Shown: positions 1-11,385 of the stretch, in pieces
Layout: each line of letters opens with the position of its first letter
How positions within the stretch are numbered: position 1 is the first letter of the stretch
NCBI RefSeq assembly: GCF_905171765.1
Contig: NC_053393.1
Span: forward strand, 62,403,371-62,467,370
Source of the DNA: Bufo bufo
Taxonomy: Eukaryota; Chordata; Amphibia; Anura; Bufonidae
Reading direction: 5' to 3'
DNA: 64,000 bases
The notes under the pieces: generated by a model
What the model saw: the letters and a program-made list of their open reading frames with translations, nothing else
Databases searched by the model: none
What the model was told of the DNA's origin: nothing
Program-made: the position numbers and the translations under genes

Positions 1-232
1 GAGCTTTTCCACATTTTAGACATTGATGACCTATCTTCAGGATAAGTCATCAATATCACATGGGTGAGGGTCCAACAACCAGCAACTCACCTATCAGGTG
101 TTTTAGGCAGCCGCCAGGAGCAAAACAATGCATGGAGTCAAAAGCATAAAGCCCCATCTACCGTGTAGTTGCTGTGCCAGTGTACTGCAGCTCAGCTCTC
201 ATTAGCACAACAAAAATTGGTCTGGACCTTAA
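1..232. repeat. Interspersed repeat fragment, truncated by window start
   Basis: The segment carries the phrase 'gacctatcttcaggataag' followed by 'gtcatcaatatcac'. A related, longer copy lies at 17336-17710, and related pieces lie at 4434-5170. There is no ORF. It looks like a short non-autonomous element. The family name cannot be given from sequence alone. Confidence 0.5.
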
Positions 233-333
233 GGGGTTAAATTCAGACTGTGACATTTGAATTTGCTTAGTCTGGGAAAAAAACATGGTTTATGGAAGAT
301 CTAATTATAATGACTGCCACAAGATGCTGTGAT

Positions 334-878
334 TAGTGTTGACACAATCGAAGTTCACGAAGTGGACTAAGATCTGAATTTAAGGGAAAATTCTATTTGT
401 TGCGAAGCTGAATTTCCACATACTTCATGGTAACAGATCAATTGTCCCTAAAATGGTGGTAAAGCAAAAAAAATTCATACTCATCTCATCCATTTGTGAG
501 AAGAGTCCTCCTCAGCCATCTTGATTGAAGATCTCGTGTGACAACCCATTCGTGGTGAGTGGTGACGTATGACAACACCACGCTGGCCAGCATGATGACG
601 TCATCACGCACCATGCAAGATTTCGCGCTGAGTCTTCAAGCAAGATGGCCACGGTGGGCTCTTCGTGATCAAATGGATAGTATTTTTAAGATTTTTTTTT
701 AACAGATTAACCCCTGACAATGGCCATATCAGATGCCGCGATCAGCGATGAATGCGGCATCTGAGGGGTTCAATGACGGGGGGTCGCCGATTCCTAAGTA
801 GTCCATCACAAAGCAAATTTCTTTGTGAAATTCGGTGAAGCAGCCAAATCAAAGTTTTGAGAACTTTTTTCACCTCTA
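334..878. mobile_element. hAT-type MITE with 8-bp target-site duplication
   Basis: The element starts with TAGTGTTGAC and ends with TTCACCTCTA. It is flanked by GCTGTGAT (326-333) and GTTGTGAT (879-886), an 8-bp duplication with one mismatch. It has no coding capacity. Its middle and right half resemble 5521-5672 plus 11690-11883, so at least two copies of this family are in the window. The 8-bp TSD and the TAG...CTA ends fit the hAT superfamily. Confidence 0.65.
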
Positions 879-886
879 GTTGTGAT

Positions 887-1718
887 GGTTGATTCATACA
901 AGTTCTTAAGATGCTGGATGTCTTTCTAGAAATATATCATTTAAAATATTATATGAGCTAGATTTCTGGAGATGTGGTGTAGATGCATGGATTTATTCTG
1001 GTTGCCATAACTGAAGTCAGGTGGAAACTATTCCCCCCAATATAGGTCAATTGTGATCTACCATCCCATTTATTTTATTTTTTTCTGCCTTCTCCTGGAT
1101 TTCTCTCTCTCAGAGGGTGTTGCCAGAAAGTAGGAAGGAGGAGGCTCTGCAAACATTGCTGCTCCTTCAGCTAGGTGGAGATGTTGTTACATGCGTCCCC
1201 TCATGTTATCAAAATGCCCCAGAGAGGTAGGAGAGGAGGAAAAAAAAAAAACTGAGAAAGTAGCAAGATGTAAACCTACAGTTGTTATTTACTCGTCAAA
1301 TGTACAGGACAGTTCAAGCTTTCTGGTTATTCGTCTGCTCAGTACAATACACAGAGGTTCAATTTCTTGCAATAATAGAATCTGATCAAACTCAAACTGT
1401 GGTTAGTGGTGGTGGTTCCTTCTCATGCACCTGGACCCTTTTGGCTTTCTGTACTGTGCCTTTTCCTATTTCTTCCTACCCTGGATGGGTCTTGACTCTT
1501 GATTATTTCCTCCGTCGTCCCTAGGCAGGGGACTCACAGGGAATTAAGTCAGCATGACATACTGGAGAAGCCTAAGTTGCAGGAGCAGCCAGCTCTTTTC
1601 TTCAGGTTTTCTCTATCACAATAGTGAGCTGTAGGAGACTGTAAGGGGGACATAGGGGATTTATTTATAGCAGACACAGATCTATGAATGTGTGCTGCTC
1701 TCTGCAGAGTTCAGAGTG
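887..1718. other. No gene recognised
   Basis: Only short chance ORFs occur here, the longest about 80 codons and without any family resemblance. No element boundary is visible. At 1719-1757 a short stem pairs GCATTGGGGGG with CCCCCCAATGC. Confidence 0.5.
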
Positions 1719-1912
1719 GCATTGGGGGGGCTCTGCCCTAGGTCCCCCCAATGCATCTGCCTTAGGTGCACCCTCATAAGTGCCCTAGCTCCAGATGCCC
1801 CTCAATCTAAATGCACACCTAATATTTAATCTTTTCCAGTTGCCCCCTAATACCTCTGCTCCAGGATCACCACTATTATCCTGCCTCAGGTGACCCTAAT
1901 GCCTCTGCTTTA

Positions 1913-2551
1913 AAGGCGTTGTCCGAGTTAGGAAAAAAAGTAATATAGCACTGAAAATCTGATGGGCAGCAATATATAACTAAGATAAGCAAGTTTTATG
2001 CAAAAAAAAAATATATATTTCCTTATTTCCCTGGTTCTTTTCTGGCCCTTTGTTTACATGCAATAAAAACAATCTCTGCCCCTCCCCCCGCACTGCTAAG
2101 GGAGTGAATACAAGAGCTGCCCTGAGTGCTTGGAGAATCAACAGCAACTTGTAAGTGTAGAACTACAGGTCCACTTGTATAATGACACTGCTAATACACA
2201 CAGGATCTTCCCCCTACCTTCTTGTGCAATGCTCTCTCTAGTCCTTCAGCTCCTGTGCCCAGAATTGTCACTGCTGCAGCTAGTGGCTACCCAGTGTGTG
2301 CAGCTAAAGGGGTTAAGGATCCTAGGAGAGAGGCAGAGAAGGGGGGCGTGGCCAGCCCAGTGACTTCTCGTTTACAGGCTCGTAAACAAACATTATCAGA
2401 GCAGGGAGAGAAGCTGACATCACAGGTCATGTGACCCTCAGTGAAATCTGAGAAACCAGCCACTGGAGATAAAGTGAGTTAATTGGAAAGCTGTTATATT
2501 TGCCCAGTTAGGAACATAGAAAGAACAAAAAAATAACTCGGACAACCCCTT
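1913..2551. mobile_element. MITE with terminal inverted repeats
   Basis: The left end AAGGCGTTGTCCGAGTTA is an imperfect inverse of the right end TAACTCGGACAACCCCTT. TA (or TTA) flanks both sides, pointing to Tc1/mariner-like or Harbinger-like mobilisation. There is no transposase. The exact superfamily is unresolved because a TA and a TTA duplication cannot be told apart here. Confidence 0.6.
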
Positions 2552-3174
2552 TAGGTGCACCCCCATAAATGCTCCAGCTCCAGATGCCCCCACTCTAAAT
2601 GCACCGTTAATATTGCCTCTTCTCCACTTACCCCTGCTCCAGGATCCACACCAGGGGTCGAGTTGAGAGGGAACGCGTGGGAACGGCATTCCTGCACTTT
2701 TTTCATGGCAGGAACGCCGTTCCCTTTCAGGGCAAAAGGACCAGGAGGGGAAGCGGTGAAATCAGATTCACAGGGGGCGGAGCATAGGCGAGGCCCTGTG
2801 TAACACGCACTGTGCAGGGCAGGCTAAGTGAGGAGGGAGGAGGAGCGTCTTCAGTTGAGGAGGGAGGGGGAGCGGCTTCAGTTGAGGAGGGAGGGGGAGC
2901 GGCTTCAGTTGAGGAGGGGAAAGGAAGCTGTGTGCACTGTGCAGCTGTGCTGGGCTGGCTGCGAGTGACTCACTGACTGACTCCCCCCCCCCTCCTGGCT
3001 GAGAGTTCCCCTCCTCCTATCCTGAGCCTGCGACTGCCTGACTGTCTGCTGAGGTGAGCGTGGCTGGACCATCCGGTCCAGACCAGTCTAAGTGTGTGTG
3101 ACTGTCCCTGAGTGAGTCCGGGGGCTCTAACCCGCCTGGTGGGAGTGCCGGTGGCCAGCAGCCCTAGACCAGAC

Positions 3175-3715
3175 CAGTCAATACCCCCTCCTTTATCTCA
3201 GTCAGTACTCTCATCAGATGTGACTGCAGGCAGCACAGCAGCAGGCCAGAAGCGATCGATCAGCCAGGATTAATGTGCACAGCCTGGGTGGGAGGCCCCC
3301 CTTACCCTGGCCTTAGGCAAGTGACAAACTGCCCCTCCCCCTCCTCAATCTTAGGCAAGTGACAAACCCAGCTCTGCTACATCTACAATGAGCAACTACA
3401 ACAAATGTAATGCCAAACTGCAGTTCCTCTATGTGATTGTGATGCCTTGGATAGCTTCCACTGGACCCACAGCCTGTGGGTCCAGTGGAAGCTATCCAAG
3501 GCATCACATAGAGGAACTGCAGTTTGGCATTACATTTGTTGTAGTTGCTCATTGTAGATGTAGCAGAGCTGAGTTTGTCACTTGCCTAAGGCTGAGGAGG
3601 GGCAGTTTGTCACTTGCCTAAGGGAGGCCTCCCACTGTGCACATTAATCCTGGCTGATCGATCGCTGCTGCTCTCACATCTGATGAGAGATTTCCTAAGG
3701 GGGTATTGACTGGCA
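3175..3715. repeat. Near-perfect palindrome, arms about 260 bp
   Basis: The centre lies at about 3466-3480 (CCCAC-AGCCT-GTGGG). The inner arms, about 3352-3465 and 3481-3590, match almost without mismatch. The homology extends outward through the GATCGATC and 'attaatgtgcac' motifs to 'gtcaataccccctcc' (left) and 'gggggtattgac' (right), with small indels. ORFs on both strands here are mirror images caused by the palindrome and are not genes. Confidence 0.85.
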
Positions 3716-3835
3716 TTAGGGACGGGTTGGTGGATGAGGGCAGCCACCCGGTCCTGCCTATGGATCACCCAGTTTGCACTTAGCTATGCCCAGGCCCCAT
3801 GCCAGGGGGTCCCTGATGTATTAACTGACCAATAA

Positions 3836-3958
3836 CATGGAGATCCCAGTGCCAGCTGCCTTGCTGGTGGACGATTGGCATATACTTATGCTGTGGGCCA
3901 CAGCAGAAGTATATGCCAATCGTCCACCAGCAAGGCAGCTGGCACTGGCATCTCCATG
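3836..3958. repeat. Second palindrome in the same hAT element
   Basis: The arms start ACATGGAGATCCCAGTGCCAG and end with the inverse, CTGGCACTGGCATCTCCATGT. The centre 'gctgtgggccacagc' is at about 3890-3904. The stem is about 55 bp with few mismatches. Confidence 0.85.
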
Positions 3959-4433
3959 TTTATTTCATGTTAATTTTGCAGTTGTTTGTGTAAACTGGCA
4001 CTTTACAATAAATGTTGCACTGAATTTTCAGCAAATTATTATTATTATTTTTTATTTTATTTTTTATTTTTTTTTGGGGGGGGGGGGGGGGTTTCAGTGG
4101 ATCTTGGGTGAGTTCCCACACTTTTTTTCCCAGGACTTGACCCCTGATCCACACTATTACCCTGCCTCAGGTGACCCTAATGCCTCTGTTTCAGTTATGA
4201 CCCTCCGTTTGTGCCCTTTGCTCACGTTGCTCCTCTAGCACCTTTGCTTGGGCTTTGTTAAAGGTTATGACCTGCAAAGGGGGTTGGACGTATACCTAAA
4301 AAATTCTGCACAGTGCGTCATATTCTCCAGTATTGACAAAAATGGTTTACATGGCGGTAGTGATGATATTCTGTATTTATAGTCATCACTGCTGCCATGT
4401 AAAGAGATACTGGTGGAGTGGTGGAGGATTTAA

Positions 4434-5170
4434 AGGAGTTGTCCAGGTTTTTAAGTAATCCTCTCCACACCATATGGCATAACTATATGATTAGTGGGGT
4501 CAGATTCTGCGACCCCCACTGATCCCAGGAATGGGTTCTGTTCACCCTTTTTGATGGTGTGACAGGCCACACATATGCCCTGCTGCTCCAATTATTCTCT
4601 TTGGGACCACTGGAAATAGCCAGCGCTGTACTCTGCCATCTCCGGCGACCCCATAGAGAATGGATGGGGAGGCATGGCATATGCTCGACCTGCCACTCAG
4701 TCAAGAAGGGGGATCAGTGGGGGCTCCAGCGTTCAGACCCCCACGGATCACTTAGTTATCCCCGATCCTGTGGAGAGAGGACAACTAGAAAAGTGGACAC
4801 AGGCCCTTTAACAGGTGAGCCTTTCTATTTTAGTTTGACACATATTTTGGGCCAGATTTATTTTATTTATTTTTTACACCCAAAGAAAACCTTTAAAGAT
4901 ATGGAATGTAAAAAGGTCCAACAGCTATGATACGACAGGTGATAAGTGTCTGATTGATGGGGGTCTGACTGCTGGGACCCCCATGATCAAGGGAATGTGG
5001 TCTTAAGACCCTTGTGTACATAGATTGGTGGTAATGTAATTGAATGTCTCAGGACCCCCTTTTTCATGATCAGTGGATGTTCCAGCAATCAGACCCCAGC
5101 AATCTGATATTTAGCACCTATCCTGTAGATAGGCAATAGGTCATTATGGTAGGACAACGCTTTTAAATAT
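4434..5170. repeat. Interspersed repeat copies of the 'taaaggagttgtcc' and 'cctatcctgtagatagg' type
   Basis: Two neighbouring pieces (about 4434-4800 and 4920-5170) share phrases such as 'cccccactgatc' and 'gggggtctgac' with each other, and with 17336-17710 and 1-232. They are non-coding. They look like copies of an abundant short anuran repeat; the family is unnamed here. Confidence 0.5.
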
Positions 5171-5236
5171 ACTGTAGCTTATGTTCAATCTGAGGAGGTT
5201 AAGATTTGGTAAATTTCATGCCAGACATTTATGCTT

Positions 5237-5460
5237 AAAGGGGTTAAAGGGTTTTTCTCACTTCAGTAAATGTCATTTATCATTTAATTAATACAAGGCA
5301 CTTACTAATGTATTGTGATTGTCCATATTGCCTCCTTTCCATCACATTATACACAGCACGTATCCGTGGTTATTACCACCGTGTAATCCAGCAGTGGTGG
5401 CCGTGCCTACACACTATAGGGAAAGGCTGGAAGTGCGCATAGGAGCTCCTGCTCCGTACA
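5237..5460. repeat. Fragment related to the 17.8-kb long-TIR element
   Basis: 'ggcacttactaatgtattg' and the following text resemble 17815-17870 ('ggcacttactaatatagcc'). Only one side is present, so this is a truncated copy. It is non-coding. Confidence 0.4.
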
Positions 5461-6192
5461 GTATTAGAACAAAGTTTTATGCAAATTTATGTTTTATCCG
5501 AAGTCGATTTGCTCATCCCTACTCATCACCATGCTGGCCAGGCGTGGTGACGTCATGACTGATGGCTGTGACGGCCTCTCCACGAGCAAATGGATAAGGG
5601 GAGTATGTATTTTTTGTTTTTAACCTCAATTAACCTCTGAAAGGCCTCAATGTGACTGTCAGATGCCATGATTAGGGATGAGCGAACCCGAACTGTATAG
5701 TTCGGGTTCGTACCGAATTTTGGGGTGTCCGTGACACGGACCCGAACCCGAACATTTTCGTAAAAGTCTGGGTTCGGGTTCGGTGTTTGGCGCTTTCTTG
5801 GCGCTTTTTGAAAGGCTGCAAAGCAGCCAATCAACAAGCGTCATACTACTTTCCCCAAGAGGCCATCACAGCCATGCCTACTATTGGCATGGCTGTGATT
5901 GGCCAGTGCACCATGTGACCCAGCCTCTATTTAAGCTGGAGTCACGTAGCGCCGCACGTCACTCTGCTATGATCAGTATAGGGAGAGGTTGCAGCTGCGA
6001 CGTTAGGGCGAGATTAGGCAGATTAACTCCTCCAAAAGACTTCATTCTGTTATCGATCTGCAGCTGTGGATCATTGAAGTGCTATTATTGACTTGCTCAC
6101 TTTTTTGAGGCTGCCCAGAGCGTTTTTAGATCACTTTTTTTCTGGGGTGATCGGCGGCCATTTTGTGACTTGTGGTGCGCCAGCACAATCTA

Positions 6193-6505
6193 TCACCAAG
6201 TGTATTTAACCATCGATAGTGTGGTTATTTTGTGCTATATCCTACATCAGCTGCAGGCTGAGCCTGTGTCACCGAAGTGCATTTAACCATCAACAGTCTG
6301 GTTATTTTTTGGCCATATACTACATCAGCTGCAGGTTGAGCCTGTGTCACCGAAGTGCATTTAACCATCGACAGTCTGATTATTTTTTGGCCATATACTA
6401 CATCTGGTGCAGGCTGAGCCTGTGTCACCCAAGTGCATTTACCATCAACAGTGTGGTTATTTTTTGGCCATATATTACATCAGGGGCAAGTTGAGCCTGT
6501 CACCC
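6193..6505 (+). repeat. 78-bp tandem repeat, about 4 copies
   Basis: Units restart at about 6193, 6269, 6347, 6425 and 6500 with 'tcacc(a/g/c)aagtgcattta'. Each carries 'ctacatcagctgcagg' and 'tgagcctgtgtcacc'. It lies upstream of the transposase start within hAT copy 1. It may be part of the 5' regulatory region; no promoter motif can be proved. Confidence 0.85.
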
Positions 6506-6957
6506 AGCGCCTAAAAAATAGACCTGACATTTCTATTCAACCAAATCTGTACTGTTTTAGCTGGTCAAGTTATTTGTAGTGACCGTAAAAGCACACTTTT
6601 TTTTCTGGGTTGAAAAACCATTCCCAAATTTGCCATTCTCAAAATAACTAGTTTCTGGTATTTGAGGCCTACTTGAAATCTATCCCAAAAAGAATATCTT
6701 ACATTGAAGCTAGTGATAATGTCATTCAGAAAAACCTAAGACACACGCTAGCGTGCAGATAGAAGTCTTATTCTGTGATTAAACCTATACCTGTCACACA
6801 GCGCAAAAAAAAACAGGCCTCACATTTCTATTTAACCAAATCTGTACTGTTTTAGCTGGTCAAGTTATTTGTAGTGACCGTAAAAGCACTTTTTTTTTTC
6901 TGGGTTGAAAAACTATTCCCAAATTTGCCATTCTCAAAATTATGGTGAACGGGAACA

Positions 6958-8409
6958 ATGAGGAAAACATCTAATAAGGGACGCGGACGTGGACATGGTC
7001 GTGGTGGTGTTAGTGGACCCTCTGGTGCTGGGAGAGGACGTGGCCCTTCTGCCACAGCCACACGTCCTAGTGAACCAACTACCTCAGGTCCCAGTAGCCA
7101 GCAGAATTTTCAGCGATATTTGGTGGGGCCCAATGCCGTTCTAAGGATGGTAAGGCCTGAGCAGGTGCAGGCATTAGTCAATTGGGTGGCCGACAGTGGA
7201 TCCAGCACGTTCACATTATCTCCCACCCAGTCTTCTGCAGAAAGCGCACAGATGGCGCATGAAAACCAAGCCCATCGGTCTGTCACATCACCCCCATGCA
7301 TATCAGGGAAACTGTCTGAGCCTCAAGTTATGCAGCAGTCTCTTATGCTGTTTGAAGACTCTGTTGCCAGGGTTTCCCAAGGGCATCCACCTAGCCCTTC
7401 CCCAGGGGTGGAAGAGATAGAATGCACTAACGCACAACCAATTATTTTTTCTGATGATGAGGACATGGGAATACCACCTCAGCACGTCTCTGATGATGAC
7501 GAAACACAGGTGCCAACTGCTGCGTCTTTCTGCAGTGTGCAGACTGAACAGGAGGTCAGGGATCAAGACTGGGTGGAAGACGATGCAGGGGACGATGAGG
7601 TCCTAGACCCCACATGGAATGAAGGTCGTGCCACTGACATTCACAGTTCGGAGGAAGAGGCAGTGGTGAGACAGAGCCAACAGCGTAGCAAAAGAGGAAG
7701 CAGTGGGCAAAATCGGAACACCCGCCGCCAAGAGACTCCGCCTGCTACTGACCGCCGCCATCTGGGACCGAGCACCCCAAAGTCAGCTTCAAGGAGTTCC
7801 CTGGCATGGCACTTCTTCAAACAATGTGCTGACGACAAGACCCGAGTGGTTTGCACGCTGTGCCATCAGAGCCTGAAGCGAGGCATTAACGTTCTGAACC
7901 TTAGCACAACCTGCATGACCAGGCACCTGCATGCAAAGCATGAACTGCAGTGGAGTAAACACCTTAAAAACAAAGAAGTCACTCAGGCTCCCCCTGCTAC
8001 CTCTTCTGCTGCTGCTGCCTCGGCCTCTTCTGCTGCTGCCGCCACCTCGGCCTCTTCCTCCGCCTCTGGAGGAACGTTGGCACCTGCCGCCCAGCAAACA
8101 TGGGATGTACCACCAACACCACCACCTGCGTCACCAAGCATCTCAACCATGTCACACGGCAGCGTTCAGCTCTCCATCTCACAAACATTTGAGAGAAAGC
8201 GTAAATTCCCACCTAGCCACCCTCGATCCCTGGCCCTGAATGCCAGCATTTCTAAACTACTGGCCTATGAAATGCTGTCATTTAGGCTGGTGGACACACA
8301 CAGCTTCAAGGGGGCTCATGTCACTTGCTGTCCCACAGTATGTTGTTCCCAGCCGCCACTACTTCTCCAAGAGAGCCGTGCCTTCCCTGCACAAACAAGT
8401 GTCCGATAA
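6958..8409 (+). pseudogene. hAT transposase, N-terminal part (frame broken at its 3' end)
   Basis: This 483-codon frame is the front part of a hAT transposase, the nuclear DDE enzyme that cuts and reinserts the element. It opens with a Gly/Arg-rich tract (residues about 8-30), then a long acidic, Ser/Pro-rich disordered stretch. A BED zinc finger follows at about residues 279-331: aromatic FF/W residues, CTLC and a closing H-x4-H (RHLHAKH). Next come an Ala/Ser-rich linker and the start of the RNase-H-like core. Compared with copy 2, a run of G near 8313 adds one base and shifts the frame, so the last 30 or so residues are not native. Downstream, about 1.0 kb encoding the second catalytic Asp region is missing. 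The start is the first ATG after a long leader. Confidence 0.85.
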
Positions 8410-9345
8410 AATCAAGTGTGCACTGCGCAACGCCATCTGTGGCAAGGTCCACCTAACCACAGATATGTGGACCAGTAAGCACGGCCAGGGACGCTATATC
8501 TCCCTAACTGCACACTGGGTAAATGTAGTGGCGGCTGGGCCCCAGGCGGAGAGCTGTTTGGCGCACGTCCTTCCTGGGGGGAAACACAGGACGATGACGA
8601 TACGCCTCCCACAGAGGACAGCTTGTCCTTACCTCTGGGCAGCCTGGCACACATGAGCGACTACATGCTGCAGTGCCTGCGCAACGACAGCATAGTTTCC
8701 CACATTTTAACGTGTGCGGACTACTGGGTTGCCACCCTGCTGGATCCCCGGTACAAAGACAATGTGCCCACCTTACTTCCTACACTGGAGCGTGATAGGA
8801 AGATGCGCGAGTACAAGCGCACGTTGGTAGACGCGCTACTGAGAGCATTCCCAAATGTCACAGGGGAACCAGTGGAAGCCCAAGGCGAAGGCAGAGGAGG
8901 AGCAAGAGGTCGCCAACGCAGCTGTGTCACGGCCAGCTCCTCTGAGGGCAGGGTTAGCATGGCAGAGATGTGGAAAAGTTTTGTCACCACGCCACAGCTA
9001 ACTGCACCACCACCTGATACGGAACGTGTTAGCAGGAGGCAACATTTCACTAACATGGTGGAACAGTACCTGTGCACACCCCTCCACGTACTGACTGATG
9101 GTTCGGCCCCATTCAACTTCTGGGTCTCCAAATTGTCCACGTGGCCAGAGCTAGCCTTTTATGCCTTGGAGGTGCTGGCCTGCCCGGCGGCCAGCGTTTT
9201 GTCTGAACGTGTATTCAACACGGCAGGGGGCGTCATTACAGACAAACGCAGCCGCCTGTCTACAGCCAATGTGGACAAGCTGACGTTCATAAAAATGAAC
9301 CAGGCATGGATCCCACAGGACCTGTCCATCCCTTGTGCAGATTAG
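8410..9345 (+). pseudogene. hAT transposase, C-terminal part with dimerisation domain
   Basis: The C-terminal open frame is 8623-9345 (240 codons). It carries LLDPRYKD near its start and ends in the hAT C-terminal dimerisation region: FWVSKLSTWPELAFYALEVL, then PAASVLSERVF, then LTFIKMN. Before it, at 8410-8622, 'LTTDMWTSKHGQGRY' marks the first catalytic Asp region in another frame. At about 8549-8575 the sequence jumps directly to the acidic C-terminal region, through about 25 bp with no counterpart in copy 2. The jump removes the second catalytic Asp and the RW-rich core, which are present in copy 2 at 61767-62726. The copy cannot encode an active enzyme. Confidence 0.88.
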
Positions 9346-9454
9346 ATATTAACTACCTCCCCTTAACAATATATTATTCTACTCCAGGGCACTTCCTCAT
9401 TCAATACTATTTTTAATTTCATTTTACCATTATATTGCGGGGCAACCCAAAGTT

Positions 9455-11240
9455 GAATGAACCTCTCCTCTGTCTGGGTGCCTGGGCCTAAATATGTGAC
9501 AGTGGCCTGTTCCAGTGGTGGGTGACGTGAAGCCTGATTCTCTGCTATGACATGAAGACAGATTCTGCACTGACATAAGGCCAGATTCTCTGTTACGGGA
9601 CCTCTCTCCTCTGCCTGGGTGCCTGGGCCTAAATGTTTGACAGTGGCCTGTTCCAGTGGTGGGTGACGTGAAGCCTGATTCTCTGCTATGACATGAATAC
9701 AGATTCTGCGCTGACATAAGGCCAGATTCTCTGTTACGGGACCTCTCTCCTCTGCCTGGGTCTGAATGTGTGACAGTGGCCTGTTCCAGTGGTGGGTGAC
9801 GTGAAGCCTGATTCTCTGCTATGACATGAATACAGATTATTCGCTGACATAAGGCCAGATTCTCTGTTACGGGACCGCTCTCCTCTGTCTGGGTGCCGGG
9901 GCCTAAATGTGTGACAGTGGCCTGTTCCAGTGGTGGGTGACGTGAAGCCTGATTCTCTGCTATGACATGAAGACAGATTCTGCGCTGACATAAGGCCAGA
10001 TTCTCTGTTACGGGACCTCTCTCCTCTGCCTGGGTGCCTGGGCCTAAATGTGTGACAGTGGCCTGTTCCAGTGGTGGGTGACGTGAAGCCTGATTCTCTG
10101 CTATGACATGAAGACAGATTCTGCGCTGACATAAGGCCAGATTCTCTGTTACAGGACCTCTCTCCTCTGCCTGGGTGCCTGGGCCTAAATGTGTGACAGT
10201 GGCCTGTTCCAGTGGTGGGTGACGTGAAGCCTGATTCTCTGCTATGACATGAAGACAGATTCTGCGCTGACATAAGGCCAGATTCTCTGTTACGGGACCG
10301 CTCTCCTCTGTCTGGGTGCCGGGGCCTAAATGTGTGACAGTGGCCTGTTCCAGTGGTGGGTGACGTGAAGCCTGATTCTCTGCTATGACATGAAGACAGA
10401 TTCTGCGCTGACATAAGGCCAGATTCTCTGTTACGGGACCTCTCTCCTCTGCCTGGGTGCCTGGGCCTAAATGTGTGACAGTGGCCTGTTCCAGTGGTGG
10501 GTGACGTGAAGCCTGATTCTCTGCTATGACATGAAGACAGATTCTGCGCTGACATAAGGCCAGATTCTCTGTTACGGGACCGCTCTCCTCTGTCTGGGTG
10601 CCGCGCCTAAATGTGTGACAGTGGCCTGTTCCAGTGGTGGGTGACGTGAAGCCTGATTCTCTGCTATGACATGAATACAGATTCTGCGCTGACATAAGGC
10701 CAGATTCTCTGTTACGGGACCTCTCTCCTCTGCCTGGGTGCCTGGGCCTAAATGTGTGACAGTGGCCTGTTCCAGTGGTGGGTGACGTGAAGCCTGATTC
10801 TCTGCTATGACATGAATACAGATTCTGAGCTGACATAAGGCCAGATTCTCTGTTACGGGACCTCTCTTCTCTGCCTGGGTGCCTGGGCCTAAATGTGTGA
10901 CAGTGGCCTGTTCCAGTGGTGGGTGACGTGAAGCCTGATTCTCTGCTATGACATGAAGACAGATTCTGCGCTGACATAAGGCCAGATTCTCTGTTACGGG
11001 ACCGCTCTCCTCTGTCTGGGTGCCGGGGCCTAAATGTGTGACAGTGGCCTGTTCCAGTGGTGGGTGACGTGAAGCCTGATTCTCTGCTATGACATGAAGA
11101 CAGATTCTGTGCTGACATCAGGCCAGATTCTCTGTTACGGGACCTCTCTCCTCTGCCTGGGTGCCGGGGCCTAAATGTGTGACAGTAGCCTGATCCAGTG
11201 GTGGGTGACGTGAAGCCTGATTCTCTGCTATGACATGAAG
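9455..11240. repeat. 141-bp minisatellite, about 13 copies
   Basis: Units begin 'cgggacctctctcctctgcc' at about 9596, 9736, 9870, 10011, 10151, 10292, 10433, 10575, 10716, 10857, 10998 and 11138, after a variant first unit. Units differ at few sites. Some alternate between two subtypes (cctctctcctctgcct and ccgctctcctctgtct), suggesting higher-order duplication. Because 141 is a multiple of 3, frames stay open on the minus strand (a 609-codon ORF), but this is a periodicity artefact. Copy 2 has only about two units. Confidence 0.93.
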
Positions 11241-11385
11241 ACTGATTCTGCGCTGACATGAAGCCAGATTCTCTGCTATGGCATGAAGAGACTGATTCTC
11301 TGCTGACATGAAGCCAGATTCTTTGCTATGGCATGAAGAGACTGATTCTCTGCTGACGTGAAGCCAGATTCTCTGCTATGGGACC
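11241..11385. repeat. Short tandem repeat, about 60-bp unit
   Basis: 'gacatgaagccagattct' and 'tggcatgaagagactgattc' recur two to three times. They form the outer edge of the 141-bp array and probably gave rise to it. Confidence 0.7.

Larger units (their letters stand above)
2652..4146. mobile_element. Non-autonomous hAT element, CAGGGGTC termini
   Basis: The ends are CAGGGGTCGAGT and ACTTGACCCCTG, imperfect inverted repeats of the CAGGG type typical of hAT. An exact 8-bp duplication ATCCACAC lies at 2644-2651 and 4147-4154. The interior encodes nothing recognisable. It consists of GC-rich short repeats (2800-3060), two large palindromes (3175-3715 and 3836-3958) and T/G-rich tracts near 4040-4095. 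Removing the element restores the interrupted host repeat. Confidence 0.85.
1760..4197. repeat. Tandem duplication of about 170 bp, split by two insertions
   Basis: Unit 1 (1760-1912) and unit 2 (2554-2651, continued at 4155-4197) share the series 'ggtgcaccc', 'agctccagatgcccc', 'ctctgctccaggatc' and 'ctgcctcaggtgaccctaat'. A MITE (1913-2551) sits at the junction between the units, and a hAT element (2652-4146) interrupts unit 2. Joining across the hAT target site restores the alignment with unit 1. Confidence 0.7.

Noticed and set aside
3313..3621. Two near-identical proteins encoded on opposite strands
   Set aside because: Mirror ORFs produced by the palindrome centred near 3473.
9430..11259. 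609-codon minus-strand ORF and a 273-codon companion
   Set aside because: They lie wholly in the 141-bp array; the frame is open only because the unit is a multiple of three. No known domain, and the other frames are open too.
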